In this document: positions 53,372 through 62,221 of the stretch, in pieces
Position numbering within the stretch: position 1 is the first letter of the stretch
How the letters are laid out: the number at the start of each line of letters is the position of its first letter
Origin: Nitrosomonadales bacterium
GTDB taxonomy: Bacteria; Pseudomonadota; Gammaproteobacteria; Burkholderiales; Gallionellaceae
Length of the DNA: 64,000 nucleotides
Direction of reading: 5' to 3'
Assembly: GCA_016177795.1 (NCBI GenBank)
Contig: JACOUM010000004.1
Location: forward strand, 1 to 64,000
Position numbers and translations under genes: made by a program
Notes under the pieces: generated by a model
Seen by the model: only the letters and a program-made list of their open reading frames with translations
Told to the model about the DNA's origin: nothing
The model's database searches: none

Positions 53372-55120
53372 ATGCATATGTCCAGCAGCCGGCTCTATCT
53401 GCGTCTCCTCAATTACGTCAAGCCATACTGGCGCGCCTTCGCCGTTTCGCTGCTCGGCATGATCGTGGTCGCGGCCACCGAGCCGCTGGTGCCCGCGCTG
53501 ATGAAACCGTTGCTGGACGGCACCTTCGTGCACAAGGACCAGGCGATGATGCGCATGGTGCCTGCGGTCATTATCCTGATCTTCCTGGTGCGCGGCCTGG
53601 CGACATTCGTCGGCACTTACGCGATCAACTGGGTGGGCAACAAGCTGGTGATGGATTTGCGCGATGCCATGTTCCGCAAGCTGCTTGCCCTGCCGACGCG
53701 CTATTACGACGACCATGCCACCGGCTCGCTGATTTCCAAGCTGACCTTCGATGTCACCCAGGTGACCAATGCGGCGACCACGGTAGTGACCATTGCGGTG
53801 CGCGACAGCATCGTCATTGTCGGGCTGCTCGGCTGGCTGTTCTACCTCAACTGGAAACTGACGCTGCTGACCCTGCTGATGGCGCCGGTCATCGCCTACA
53901 TCATCCGCGTCATCAGCAGGCGCATGCGCACCAGCAGCCGCGACTCGCAGCGCGCGATGGGCGACATCACCCAGGTGATCGAGGAAAGCGTCTCCGCGCA
54001 CAAGGTGGTCAAGCTGTTCGGCGGGCAGCAGTATGAGAGCAGCCGCTTCAGTGAACAGGCCAACTGGGTGCGCCGCTATGCGATGAAGCAGGCTGCCGCG
54101 GCGGCAGCCAACGTGCCGATCGTGCAGATGGTTGCGGCCGTCGCCCTTGCCGTGATCGTCTATCTCGTCACGCTGCAATCGCAGACCGACGAAACCACGG
54201 TGGGCGGCTTTGTCTCGTTCATCATGGCGATGCTGATGCTGACCGCGCCGCTCAAGCGCCTGACCGGAGTCAGCGAATACCTGCAACGCGGCCTCGCGGC
54301 AGCGGAGAGCGTGTTCGCCCTGCTCGACACCGCAGGCGAAGCCGACAGCGGCACGGGGACGATAGGCCATGTGCGCGGCGAGCTGCAATTCGATCATGTG
54401 CAGTTTGCCTACGGATTGAACGGGCGGCTTGCGCTGCAGGACATCACGCTGCACATCCGCGCCGGTGAGAATGTCGCGCTGGTCGGCGCCTCGGGCAGCG
54501 GCAAGACCACGCTGGTCAACCTGGTGCCGCGCTTTTACAGTCCGACCGGCGGCACGATCCTGCTCGACGGGCATAACCTGGCCAACCTTACCTTATCCAG
54601 CCTGCGCGCCAATATCGCGCTGGTGAGCCAGGAGGTGGTACTGTTCAACGATACGGTCACGGCGAATATCGCCTACGGGCAGATGCGCGAGGTATCGGAG
54701 GCGGAAATCATTGCCGCCGCAACCGCTGCGCATGCGATGGAATTCATCCGCGAATGGCCGGAGGGGCTGAATACGCTGGTCGGCGAGCGCGGCGTGAAAC
54801 TGTCCGGCGGGCAGCGCCAGCGTATCGCCATCGCGCGCGCCATCCTCAAGGATGCGCCGATTCTGATCCTGGACGAGGCCACCTCCGCGCTGGACAGCGA
54901 ATCCGAGCGCCATGTGCAGGCCGCGCTGGAGACCCTGATGCAGGGCCGCACCACACTGGTCATTGCGCACCGCCTGTCCACCATCGAAAAGGCGGATCGC
55001 ATCGTCGTGCTGCAGAAGGGCGCGATTGCCGAGATCGGCACGCACCACGAACTGCTGCAGAAAGACGGTGTCTATGCGCAGTTGCACCGCATCCAGTTCG
55101 CGGCAACGGGTAATGCATAG
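53372..55120 (+). CDS. msbA: Lipid A export ATP-binding/permease protein MsbA
   Basis: MsbA flips lipid A-core across the inner membrane. The protein of about 582 residues has six N-terminal TM helices (YVKPYWRAFAVSLLGMIVVA, LVPALMKPLLDGTF) and a C-terminal nucleotide-binding domain with Walker A GASGSGKTT, signature LSGGQRQR and Walker B ILILDEATSALD. The H-loop (VIAHRLST) is present. Start codons at 53372 and 53378 are both possible. It follows cobS in the same direction but has no functional link to it. Length and motifs are standard. Confidence 0.94.
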   Translation: MHMSSSRLYLRLLNYVKPYWRAFAVSLLGMIVVAATEPLVPALMKPLLDGTFVHKDQAMMRMVPAVIILIFLVRGLATFVGTYAINWVGNKLVMDLRDAMFRKLLALPTRYYDDHATGSLISKLTFDVTQVTNAATTVVTIAVRDSIVIVGLLGWLFYLNWKLTLLTLLMAPVIAYIIRVISRRMRTSSRDSQRAMGDITQVIEESVSAHKVVKLFGGQQYESSRFSEQANWVRRYAMKQAAAAAANVPIVQMVAAVALAVIVYLVTLQSQTDETTVGGFVSFIMAMLMLTAPLKRLTGVSEYLQRGLAAAESVFALLDTAGEADSGTGTIGHVRGELQFDHVQFAYGLNGRLALQDITLHIRAGENVALVGASGSGKTTLVNLVPRFYSPTGGTILLDGHNLANLTLSSLRANIALVSQEVVLFNDTVTANIAYGQMREVSEAEIIAAATAAHAMEFIREWPEGLNTLVGERGVKLSGGQRQRIAIARAILKDAPILILDEATSALDSESERHVQAALETLMQGRTTLVIAHRLSTIEKADRIVVLQKGAIAEIGTHHELLQKDGVYAQLHRIQFAATGNA

Positions 55121-55141
55121 ACGGTTCCCCGCAAATACTGA

Positions 55142-55633
55142 ATGGAAATAGCCGCCATTCTGCTCTGGATAATCGCCGTGATCCTCGTTGCGGCGGGCCT
55201 CGCAGGCCTCGTGTTGCCCGGCCTTCCGGGCGCCGCGGTACTCTATGCCGGGCTGGTGCTGGCAGCATGGATTGAAGACTTCGCCTTTGCGGGGAGCGGC
55301 ACCTTGGCCATTCTTGCGGTACTGGCGTTGCTGACCTACGTTGTGGATTTTGTGGCAGGCATCCTGGGCGCCAAACATTTCGGCGCCTCGCGGCGCGCCA
55401 TGGCGGGCGCCATGCTCGGCGCGATCCTGGGGATTTTCTTCGGCCTGCCCGGCTTGCTGCTCGGACCGTTTGTCGGCGCGGCCGTCGGCGAGTTCTCGGC
55501 GCAACAGAGTCTCGGCGCCGCAGGCCGCGCGGGAATTGGCGCTACTATTGGCTTGGCGCTGGGAGTTGCCGCCAAGCTGGCGCTGGCTTTCTCCATGCTC
55601 GCCGTGTTCGCGGCGGCGCGTTTCATGACGTAG
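55142..55633 (+). CDS. DUF456 family membrane protein
   Basis: The 163-residue protein has four or so hydrophobic segments rich in Gly/Ala, with LVLPGLPGAAVLYAGLVLAAW, then DFVAGILGAKHFGASRRAMAGAMLGAILGIFFGLPGLLLGPFVGA and a C-terminal glycine-zipper-like part. This is the DUF456 pattern. Function is unknown. It starts 21 bases after msbA on the same strand, so the two may be cotranscribed. Confidence 0.83.
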   Translation: MEIAAILLWIIAVILVAAGLAGLVLPGLPGAAVLYAGLVLAAWIEDFAFAGSGTLAILAVLALLTYVVDFVAGILGAKHFGASRRAMAGAMLGAILGIFFGLPGLLLGPFVGAAVGEFSAQQSLGAAGRAGIGATIGLALGVAAKLALAFSMLAVFAAARFMT

Positions 55634-55683
55634 ATCATGGAATCCCGATGCGGACAGCAATAGACTCAAACGGTCACGTCGAG

Positions 55684-55712
55684 TTGACGCAGCAACGGCA
55701 AAAGCCTAAATT
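55684..55712 (+). promoter_or_regulatory. Candidate sigma-70 promoter of the peroxiredoxin gene
   Basis: TTGACG (55684-55689), a 17-base spacer and TAAATT (55707-55712) lie 33 bases before the peroxiredoxin ATG, which itself is preceded by GAGGAGA. No OxyR-like site was recognised with certainty. Confidence 0.5.
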
Positions 55713-55744
55713 GCACTACCCAACCCAATCATGAGGAGACAGAC

Positions 55745-56350
55745 ATGGCCGTTCTTGTCGGTAAAGCCGCCCCCGATTTCAGCGCTGTTGCCGTGATGGG
55801 CAACAACGAAATCAACGAAACCTTCAACCTGAAGAAATATACCAACGGCAAATATGCCGTGATCTTCTTCTATCCCCTGGATTTTACTTTCGTCTGCCCC
55901 TCCGAGTTGATCGCTTTCAATCACCGCCTCGATGAATTCAAGAAGCGCAACGTCGAAGTGATCGGCGTGTCAATCGACTCGCAATTCACTCACCTGGCAT
56001 GGAAAAATACCTCTGTCGACAAGGGCGGCATCGGACAGGTTCAGTATCCGCTGGTGGCCGATACCAAGCACGAAATCTGCCAGGCCTACGATGTGGAATT
56101 CGATGAGAAAGGCGTGGCGTTCCGCGGTTCATTCCTGATTGACCGTGCCGGTATCGTGCGCCATCAGGTAGTAAACGACCTGCCGCTGGGGCGCGACATC
56201 GACGAAATGCTGCGCATAGTGGACGCGCTGCAATTCACCGAAGAACACGGGGAAGTCTGTCCGGCCGGCTGGAGCAAGGGCAAGGCCGGCATGAAGGCCT
56301 CGACCGAAGGCGTAGCGAAATATCTGGCCAATCACGCCAAGGAACTATAA
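55745..56350 (+). CDS. Typical 2-Cys peroxiredoxin (AhpC/Prx1 type)
   Basis: This cytoplasmic enzyme reduces hydrogen peroxide and organic peroxides. The 201-residue protein has the peroxidatic motif FYPLDFTFVCPSE (Cys 51), the resolving Cys 172 in GEVCPAGW, and the GGIGQVQYP and PLGRDIDEMLRIVDALQ landmarks. This C-terminal arrangement is the Prx1/AhpC form often fed by thioredoxin. No AhpF gene is adjacent. It is probably monocistronic, with its own promoter. Confidence 0.95.
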   Translation: MAVLVGKAAPDFSAVAVMGNNEINETFNLKKYTNGKYAVIFFYPLDFTFVCPSELIAFNHRLDEFKKRNVEVIGVSIDSQFTHLAWKNTSVDKGGIGQVQYPLVADTKHEICQAYDVEFDEKGVAFRGSFLIDRAGIVRHQVVNDLPLGRDIDEMLRIVDALQFTEEHGEVCPAGWSKGKAGMKASTEGVAKYLANHAKEL

Positions 56351-56392
56351 GCACAGCCGGCTCTTCGTCAAACCTTTTGGCGTAAACCCTCC

Positions 56393-56737
56393 ATGCACCA
56401 ACTGTTGATCGAATTTGTCGAACGGGTTGCGCCATGGATCGAAATGATCGGCATCGCGGTGGTGCTATGGGGCGCGGTCGAAGGGCTGATTAGGCTAGTG
56501 CTGCGCGTCAAATCGGCACTGTTGCGTGAGCCGCAACGGATGCCGGTCAGCCACATCCGCATCGCCATCGGCGAAAAAACGGCCTTGGGGCTGGATTTCT
56601 TCCTGGCCGGTGACATCATTCAGACCATCGTGATTCCCAGCTGGGAATCGCTCGCCATGCTCGGCGGCATCGTGGTCATCCGTACCGTGATTGCCTTCTT
56701 TCTCAACAAGGACCTGAGGGAGCTGGCCGAGAAATAA
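56393..56737 (+). CDS. DUF1622 family membrane protein
   Basis: The 114-residue protein has two or three hydrophobic segments (IEMIGIAVVLWGAVEGLIRLVL, LAMLGGIVVIRTVIAFFL) and the conserved family stretch RIAIGEKTALGLDFFLAGDII, which identifies DUF1622. Its function is unknown; it may be a small membrane stress protein. It follows the peroxiredoxin by 42 bases and ends in KDLRELAEK. Confidence 0.87.
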   Translation: MHQLLIEFVERVAPWIEMIGIAVVLWGAVEGLIRLVLRVKSALLREPQRMPVSHIRIAIGEKTALGLDFFLAGDIIQTIVIPSWESLAMLGGIVVIRTVIAFFLNKDLRELAEK

Positions 56738-56795
56738 TGCGCGCCTGACGGAATACCGCACTGCAATTAAACAGATACAAAAGACCAGGAATCCA

Positions 56796-58409
56796 TCAGC
56801 GTTCGGGCGCAAGATCGCCGAGCGCATCAAACAGCGGTCCCAGAAATTTCTCATAGGACCGCCAGCGTTCCACCGACGATTTGTAGATCGGCTGGCGCAC
56901 CTGCACCATACTGGCAGTTTTTACCGAGCGTTTGTTCTGGTGAAAGTCGAGACAGGCATCGTTCCACTCCAGCCCGCAATATTCGATAATGCGGCGCGAC
57001 TGCGCCTCCTGATCCGCCACGATGTCTTCATATTGCACCTCGAGGAAGGCGCCCTCTGGCAACACCTTGCGCCAATGTTCCATCAGGCGGGCGTAATCGA
57101 CATAATAGCGCCCCAGTTCGGCCAGGTCGTAGCTGAATTCCTGCCCGAAGGTGAACAGCTTGCTGAAGCAGGAAATGCAGGTGTCCACCGGATTGCGCTT
57201 GACATGGATGATCTTCGCGTTGGGCAGCATCAGGTGGATCAGGCCAACCGCCTGGAAATTCGCGGGCATCTTGTCGGTGATGCGCGGCATATCCAGTGCG
57301 CGCCGCTGCAACCCGGCTACATATTCTGCACCCCAGGCGCTGAGCCGCGCCTGATCGAGCAGGCGAGCATTGTCCGGAAAGGCGGCACCCGCAATGTCGC
57401 GTAGCGCAATCGCCATCAGGTCGGGCAATTCCCCGGCACCGTGCACTTCTGGATGGCTGGCGATGACCTGTTCGGTAAGCGTGGTGCCGGAACGCGGCAT
57501 CCCCAATACGAAGATCGGCACTTGCGAGGGATCCCCTCCGCCACGCAGCCGGTCCAGCGTCGCTGTCTCAAAGTTGCGCATGATCGCGGCAGAATGCCGC
57601 GCACTCTGCTCAGGATCGTAATCTATCGTTGCGCGTTTCAGTTTGCAGCCCTCGAGGAAATGCGGAAAGGCTTTTTCATGTTCGCCGATATCGTCATAGC
57701 ACTTGCCCAGTGCGAAATGCATCAACGTCTTCTGCTCATCCGTCAGCAGCGTTGCACCGCTCCGTGCTGCTTCCTCGGCCAAGATCATAGCCTCCAGAAT
57801 TCCGTCACCAGTCTTTACCGATTTAATTGGTACAAGATTAAAAAGTGCATCGACATAATCGGGCTGGATTTGCAGCGCCCGCCGATAGCTGACCTCGGCT
57901 TCAGTGAGCCGCTCTTGTTCCGAGAGGTTACGGCCCAGATTGAAATGCGCGTCAACATAATCCGGCTTGATCTGCAACGCTCGTCGAAAGCTGGCTTCAG
58001 CTTCGGAACCACGGCCATGCTTGGTAAGCATGTGGCCCAGATTGTTATGCAGTTCGGCCTCACCGGGCAACAGCTTCGTTGCCTTTTGCAGGGCAAGCAG
58101 AGCGTCCTTGCCTTGCATCAGCAGGGAGGCGCTCAACAGCTTCCAGCCGAGCCCGAAATCCGGGTGTCGCCCGACCAGCAGGTGTGCCCGGCTTTCCAGC
58201 TCCGCATACCGCCCGGCGTTATACAGGGCGAGCAATTGACTGAATTCGTCCTGCGTCGGGGCTGATCCCTTCGCAGGTCTACTTAGCGCGGTGGCACTGG
58301 GCCTTTGTTGCCCAGACTGAAGCGGCGAACTGGATTCGAGCTTGCCGCAGCATTTTTTGTATTTCTTTCCGCTGCCACAGGGGCATGGAGCATTTCTTCC
58401 CGGATTCAT
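56796..58409 (-). CDS. SEC-C / TPR / sulfotransferase protein 1
   Basis: The 537-residue protein begins with a SEC-C zinc motif (NAPCPCGSGKKYKKCCG, Cys 9, 11, 20, 21) at its very N-terminus. A run of TPR helices (about 45-200; consensus VDAHFNLGRNLSEQ) and a C-terminal sulfotransferase domain follow, with PAPS-binding VLGMPRSGTTLTEQVIASHP and the 3'-phosphate region VKRNPVDTCISCF. It likely transfers sulfate from PAPS to an unknown acceptor (glycan, lipid or protein). Its start overlaps the end of its paralogue upstream by 4 bases. Confidence 0.88.
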   Translation of the reverse strand: MNPGRNAPCPCGSGKKYKKCCGKLESSSPLQSGQQRPSATALSRPAKGSAPTQDEFSQLLALYNAGRYAELESRAHLLVGRHPDFGLGWKLLSASLLMQGKDALLALQKATKLLPGEAELHNNLGHMLTKHGRGSEAEASFRRALQIKPDYVDAHFNLGRNLSEQERLTEAEVSYRRALQIQPDYVDALFNLVPIKSVKTGDGILEAMILAEEAARSGATLLTDEQKTLMHFALGKCYDDIGEHEKAFPHFLEGCKLKRATIDYDPEQSARHSAAIMRNFETATLDRLRGGGDPSQVPIFVLGMPRSGTTLTEQVIASHPEVHGAGELPDLMAIALRDIAGAAFPDNARLLDQARLSAWGAEYVAGLQRRALDMPRITDKMPANFQAVGLIHLMLPNAKIIHVKRNPVDTCISCFSKLFTFGQEFSYDLAELGRYYVDYARLMEHWRKVLPEGAFLEVQYEDIVADQEAQSRRIIEYCGLEWNDACLDFHQNKRSVKTASMVQVRQPIYKSSVERWRSYEKFLGPLFDALGDLAPER

Positions 58410-60262
58410 GATTCGGTCAATTCCAGCAAGGGCAACAAGGGGCCAACAAATTTCTCATAATTTCGCCAGCGTTCCTTCGAGCTCTTGTAGATTTTCTGCC
58501 GTACCTGCCAGTTGCTGGGAGTGCCCACCTTGCGCTCCGTCTCGTGAAAATTCAGGCAGCTCTCGTTCCACTCCAGGCCGGTGAATTCGATGATCCTGCG
58601 GCTCCAGCCTTCCTGGTCCTCAACCAGCGCCTCGTAGGGCACATCCAGAAATACTTCCGGCGGCAGCACCGCGCGCCAGTGCGCCATCAATCGACGATAT
58701 TCCCGGTAATAAAACGCCAGATCTTCCAGGTCATTTGCGTGAGTGTGCTGCATTTTAAAGTTCTGGAAAAAATTCGACAGACAGGTGTCAATCGGATTGC
58801 GCTGGGTATGCAGGATGCGCGCTTGCGGAAACACCATGTGTATCAGCCCCAGATACAAGAAGTTGCCGGGTGCCTTGTCCACCACCCGCAGCGCGCTGGC
58901 GGAATGGCGCTGTAGCTCGGCTTCGTACTGGCTGGCGATATCCTCAATCAGTTTGGAATCACGATGCCGGAACGCCATGCTCGACAGATGGGCATAACCT
59001 TGCTGGCCCCAGAAGTGCAGTTCCCCGGCGCCAAAAACATCCGGATGGGAAGCAAGGATCTGTTCGGTGAGCGACGTGCCCGAGCGCGGCATCCCGACAA
59101 TGAACAGGGGGCGGAGCGAAGCGCTGGCGCCGTCCTGCGCCCGCACCGTTTCGATGGGATGGGCGGTAATGATGTCATCGACAAAGCGCCGGAACTCATC
59201 GCGGTCAAAAGAGCCTGCAAGTTTCCGCTTGAGGCGGTTGGCGCTTTCATAATAACCAAAGGCGGCCTCATATTGGCGGATATCGTCGTTATATTTGCCC
59301 AAGGAATAACGCAAATTCATTTCATCCTGTGGTTTCAGGCGCCCTTTCAGGAGACGTTGCGCCTTTTCCGCCCAAGGCTGGTCATCAAGCGTCATTTTCT
59401 GCAAGGAAGGCAAGAGTGCCCAGGCCAAGGGGTGATCTGGATCCGATGCGAGCGCCTGATCGAGATGTCCTTTGGCGGCATCAAACTGACCGGTATTCTG
59501 ACACATTGTTGCCAAGCTGATATATGCAATAGTATTCCCCGATTTGAGTGCAAGCGCCCTTCGAAAACTCTTTGCGGCTTCATCCGGTTTACCCTGCTCA
59601 ATGAGAACGCTCCCCAGGCCGTTGTGCGCCATGACATGATCCGGTCTGAGTGCAAGCGCTTGGCGGAAACAATTGATCGCTTCGTCAAGGCTGCCTTGAT
59701 CTCTATATGCATTCCCCAGATTGTTGTACGCTTCGACCATTTCTGGTTTGAGTGCGAGCGCTTGGCGGAAACTGGCGATTGCCTCACCCGATTTGCCTTG
59801 ATCTACCAGCGCATTCCCCAGATTGTTGTGCGCCTCGGCATAATCCGGCCTGAGTGCGATAGCTTTGCGAAAGCTGGCGACCGCCTCATCCAGATTGCCT
59901 TGGCTCCTGAGCACATTCCCAAGGTGGCTGTGATATACCGGACTGGAGGGGTTGATGCCGATGGCGCGGTTGATCAGTTCTGCGGCCAACCCGTTCCTGC
60001 CCGTCTGGCAGGCAAGCACCCCCAGAAAGTCCAGTGACTCCATATGCGCTGGCTCAACATCGAGTATTTGCCGGTAAATAGCCTCGGCTTCAGAAAGGCG
60101 TCCTGCTTGATGAAGCTCCCGCGCGCGCTGAAAATCTTTCTGAAGCGAGACATCAATGGGAAGCGCTTCCGCAACGACTCCCTTGTTCTGCAAGGACCCG
60201 CAACAATGCTTGAGTTTTTTGCCACTGCCGCAGGGGCAGGGGTCATTTCTTACTGGTTCCAC
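58406..60262 (-). CDS. SEC-C / TPR / sulfotransferase protein 2
   Basis: This is a longer paralogue (618 residues from GTG 60262): an N-terminal SEC-C motif (NDPCPCGSGKKLKHCCG), about seven near-identical TPR units of 34 residues (for example YAEAHNNLGNALVDQGK) and a C-terminal sulfotransferase with FIVGMPRSGTSLTEQILASHP and TQRNPIDTCLSNFF. An ATG 29 codons upstream (60349) is possible, but GTG with AAGGG before it puts SEC-C at the N-terminus as in protein 1. The TPR DNA repeats are so similar that recombination could vary their number. The two genes overlap by 4 bases. Confidence 0.87.
   Translation of the reverse strand: MEPVRNDPCPCGSGKKLKHCCGSLQNKGVVAEALPIDVSLQKDFQRARELHQAGRLSEAEAIYRQILDVEPAHMESLDFLGVLACQTGRNGLAAELINRAIGINPSSPVYHSHLGNVLRSQGNLDEAVASFRKAIALRPDYAEAHNNLGNALVDQGKSGEAIASFRQALALKPEMVEAYNNLGNAYRDQGSLDEAINCFRQALALRPDHVMAHNGLGSVLIEQGKPDEAAKSFRRALALKSGNTIAYISLATMCQNTGQFDAAKGHLDQALASDPDHPLAWALLPSLQKMTLDDQPWAEKAQRLLKGRLKPQDEMNLRYSLGKYNDDIRQYEAAFGYYESANRLKRKLAGSFDRDEFRRFVDDIITAHPIETVRAQDGASASLRPLFIVGMPRSGTSLTEQILASHPDVFGAGELHFWGQQGYAHLSSMAFRHRDSKLIEDIASQYEAELQRHSASALRVVDKAPGNFLYLGLIHMVFPQARILHTQRNPIDTCLSNFFQNFKMQHTHANDLEDLAFYYREYRRLMAHWRAVLPPEVFLDVPYEALVEDQEGWSRRIIEFTGLEWNESCLNFHETERKVGTPSNWQVRQKIYKSSKERWRNYEKFVGPLLPLLELTES
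59560..60060 (-). repeat. Tandem 102-base TPR-coding repeats
   Basis: The segment encodes consecutive 34-residue TPR units; at DNA level TGCGAGCGCTTGGCGGAAAC-like words recur about every 102 bases. Similarity falls toward both ends of the array. Copy number may differ between strains. Confidence 0.6.
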
Positions 60263-60388
60263 ACTTTTTACCCTTGATTGATTCTTCGCATAATGCTGCG
60301 TCTTGCAAAGGTGAGGAAAAACAGGAGTAGAGTCGCTTCTAGTTGCCAAGCCGTACCATGGATTATCACCCCGGCAGAAAAATATTTT

Positions 60389-60781
60389 TCACTTTCCGAG
60401 TTCTTCCACTTCGCGGAGAATCGCGCGCGCCTGTTCATCGCTCAGCAGGGCGGCGCTTTCGGGCGCATATCCGTGCGGGCAAAGCAGCTCTCCCTTGACC
60501 ACGCCGAACAAACGGCAGATAGCCGGTCGCACGGAATAGACAGCGCATTGTTTTGTTTCGACGTCGAGCAACGGGCAGGTGTAGATGCCCTGTTTCAGGT
60601 TATTCTGCATCTGCCGCTTGACATCTTTTGCGGTGCGCCCGGAAGCATGTATGCAGCGTATATATTCGAGCCGCGACAATTGCACCGGGCCGCAGCAATC
60701 ATAACATCCTTCCTTGCATTGAAAGGTAGGGAGTCCGCTTAGCAGCGCGTCTATCTTAGCCAATTTTGCGGAGTTTTTCAT
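60389..60781 (-). CDS. YkgJ-family cysteine cluster protein
   Basis: The 130-residue protein has the YkgJ pattern CKEGCYDCCGPVQL near residue 22 and later cysteines in CPLLDVETKQCAVYSVRPAICRLFG and CPHGYAP, eight or more cysteines likely to bind zinc or an Fe-S cluster. Function is uncharacterised. ATG 60781 is preferred to an upstream extension. It is the gene immediately downstream of the Cyc2-like terminator, on the same strand. Confidence 0.86.
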   Translation of the reverse strand: MKNSAKLAKIDALLSGLPTFQCKEGCYDCCGPVQLSRLEYIRCIHASGRTAKDVKRQMQNNLKQGIYTCPLLDVETKQCAVYSVRPAICRLFGVVKGELLCPHGYAPESAALLSDEQARAILREVEELGK

Positions 60782-60849
60782 CGGGTTAATCCAGCATTGA
60801 AAAATGGCGAGAGTATCGCGCAACGCTCAACTCTCTGCAATACAAAAAA

Positions 60850-60882
60850 ACAGGGGAGACCGAAGTCTCCCCTGTCATTATT
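60850..60882 (-). terminator. Rho-independent terminator of the Cyc2-like gene
   Basis: On the minus strand a perfect 11-bp stem ACAGGGGAGAC / GTCTCCCCTGT with a TTCG tetraloop is followed by TTTTTTG. It lies about 65 bases after the Cyc2-like stop codon. Confidence 0.9.
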
Positions 60883-60940
60883 GCTAGCAGCTTCGCGGAT
60901 TGTCACCCAGCATCAGATGACTTTCCTCGACTCTTCTAAC

Positions 60941-62221
60941 TTACCATGCAGCTTCCAGCATGAATGTGGTCAGGCTATCGCCACCAGACAACGCGCCGGA
61001 GGAAACGGTAGGCCTGTTCACGCCGCCCAGATCCCAGGATGACCCATTGTGCTTGGTGTGAACCAGGTGCAATGCAACGTTCTGGGCCAGGTCATAGATA
61101 CCCTGCACCATGATCGCATTGTCCTTGTTCAGTGTCACCAAGCCATTGTCACCCCTCTTGATTGCGCCGCCGATATGCAGGGTATTAGGAATCACGCTGT
61201 AGTCGGCGCCAATGACCCATGCTGTCTGTGCGTTAACATTGGCGTTGAAGAGGTTCGCGACCAGAGCACCTGCTGCTGTGCCGGGAGCGCGGGCGTAGTT
61301 TGCATACAGGCTGAAGTCCTTGCCGCCCAGTTGGGTTTGGCCCTGGAAGTCCAGAACGGTTGCCTTGGTATCAACCTGGGTAAACACAGTACCTGTGGCA
61401 GTGTAGTTGGTGCCGCTCGCTACGCCCAGACCGATGTGCATGTTCCAGTCAGCTACCGTTGGGGTAGCAGCGATACGCAGCCAGTTGCTTCTCAATTGAA
61501 TGGAAGATGCGCCACTGGCTGTGAAATTAGGCGACCAACGGGTGAAGTTGATGTAGCCCATGTCGTTCCTGGCAACCAGAGCCAAGCCGGTTGCGTTTAC
61601 AGTATTGAGTCCAATCTGGTTCGCAGACTGGATAACCCTGTCTTCGGACCAGCGGATCGCACTGGTCAGGCTTTGACTGCTCAGTTCGAAACCGAAGGCC
61701 GGGCCGGCACCGGCAGTAAACGGAATGACGCCCAGTTGTGCGCCGCCCACGTCGAACGAGAAAGGCAACTTGAAACCAGCAACGACGGCTCCGCCAGCAG
61801 TTTGAGTTCCAGCAACGTTGATTTCGGTAAAGACGCCGATATTCTCGGCGACGCGTCCACCGGCGAATAACGCGAATTCGTCAGGAATCTGCCATTGGCC
61901 GCCGTTGGTGGTCTGGCCGGAGAGTGTGCCAACTGCATCGGTACCATTGGTATCCTGGTAACGCGCCTTGATCAGCATGGACATATTCAGGGTGTCGGGA
62001 ATCGACATGTGCTCAGCTTCAATCTTGCCTTGCGAGCCCATCATGGTGTAGCCGGATGCCTTGAAAGCCATGCCAAAACTGTTCAGGACGGGGAAGTGCT
62101 GTTGATGACAAGCATTACAAGCCATACCGGTTTGACGGGCAAATGCCGGAATAGCGGACGCTTCCGGGGCAAATGCGGTTGCTGCCAACACGCTTGCCAG
62201 AGAGAGAACGATTTTCTTCAT
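60941..62221 (-). CDS. Cyc2-like fused monoheme cytochrome c-porin
   Basis: The 426-residue protein has a signal peptide (cleavage near ASA-IPAF), then a single c-type heme motif CNACH (Cys 35, Cys 38, His 39) within AIPAFARQTGMACNACHQQ, followed by FPVLNSFGMAFKASGYTMMG. A beta-barrel of alternating strands follows and ends with an aromatic residue (LEAAW). The A-x-P-A-F-A-R-Q-T-G...C-x-x-C-H entry is the signature of Cyc2, the outer-membrane iron oxidase of neutrophilic and acidophilic iron oxidisers. Length fits. It has its own terminator, an AAAGAGGAAA ribosome-binding site and no cytochrome neighbours. Related porin-cytochromes exist in non-iron-oxidisers, so iron oxidation is inferred. 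Confidence 0.83.
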   Translation of the reverse strand: MKKIVLSLASVLAATAFAPEASAIPAFARQTGMACNACHQQHFPVLNSFGMAFKASGYTMMGSQGKIEAEHMSIPDTLNMSMLIKARYQDTNGTDAVGTLSGQTTNGGQWQIPDEFALFAGGRVAENIGVFTEINVAGTQTAGGAVVAGFKLPFSFDVGGAQLGVIPFTAGAGPAFGFELSSQSLTSAIRWSEDRVIQSANQIGLNTVNATGLALVARNDMGYINFTRWSPNFTASGASSIQLRSNWLRIAATPTVADWNMHIGLGVASGTNYTATGTVFTQVDTKATVLDFQGQTQLGGKDFSLYANYARAPGTAAGALVANLFNANVNAQTAWVIGADYSVIPNTLHIGGAIKRGDNGLVTLNKDNAIMVQGIYDLAQNVALHLVHTKHNGSSWDLGGVNRPTVSSGALSGGDSLTTFMLEAAW

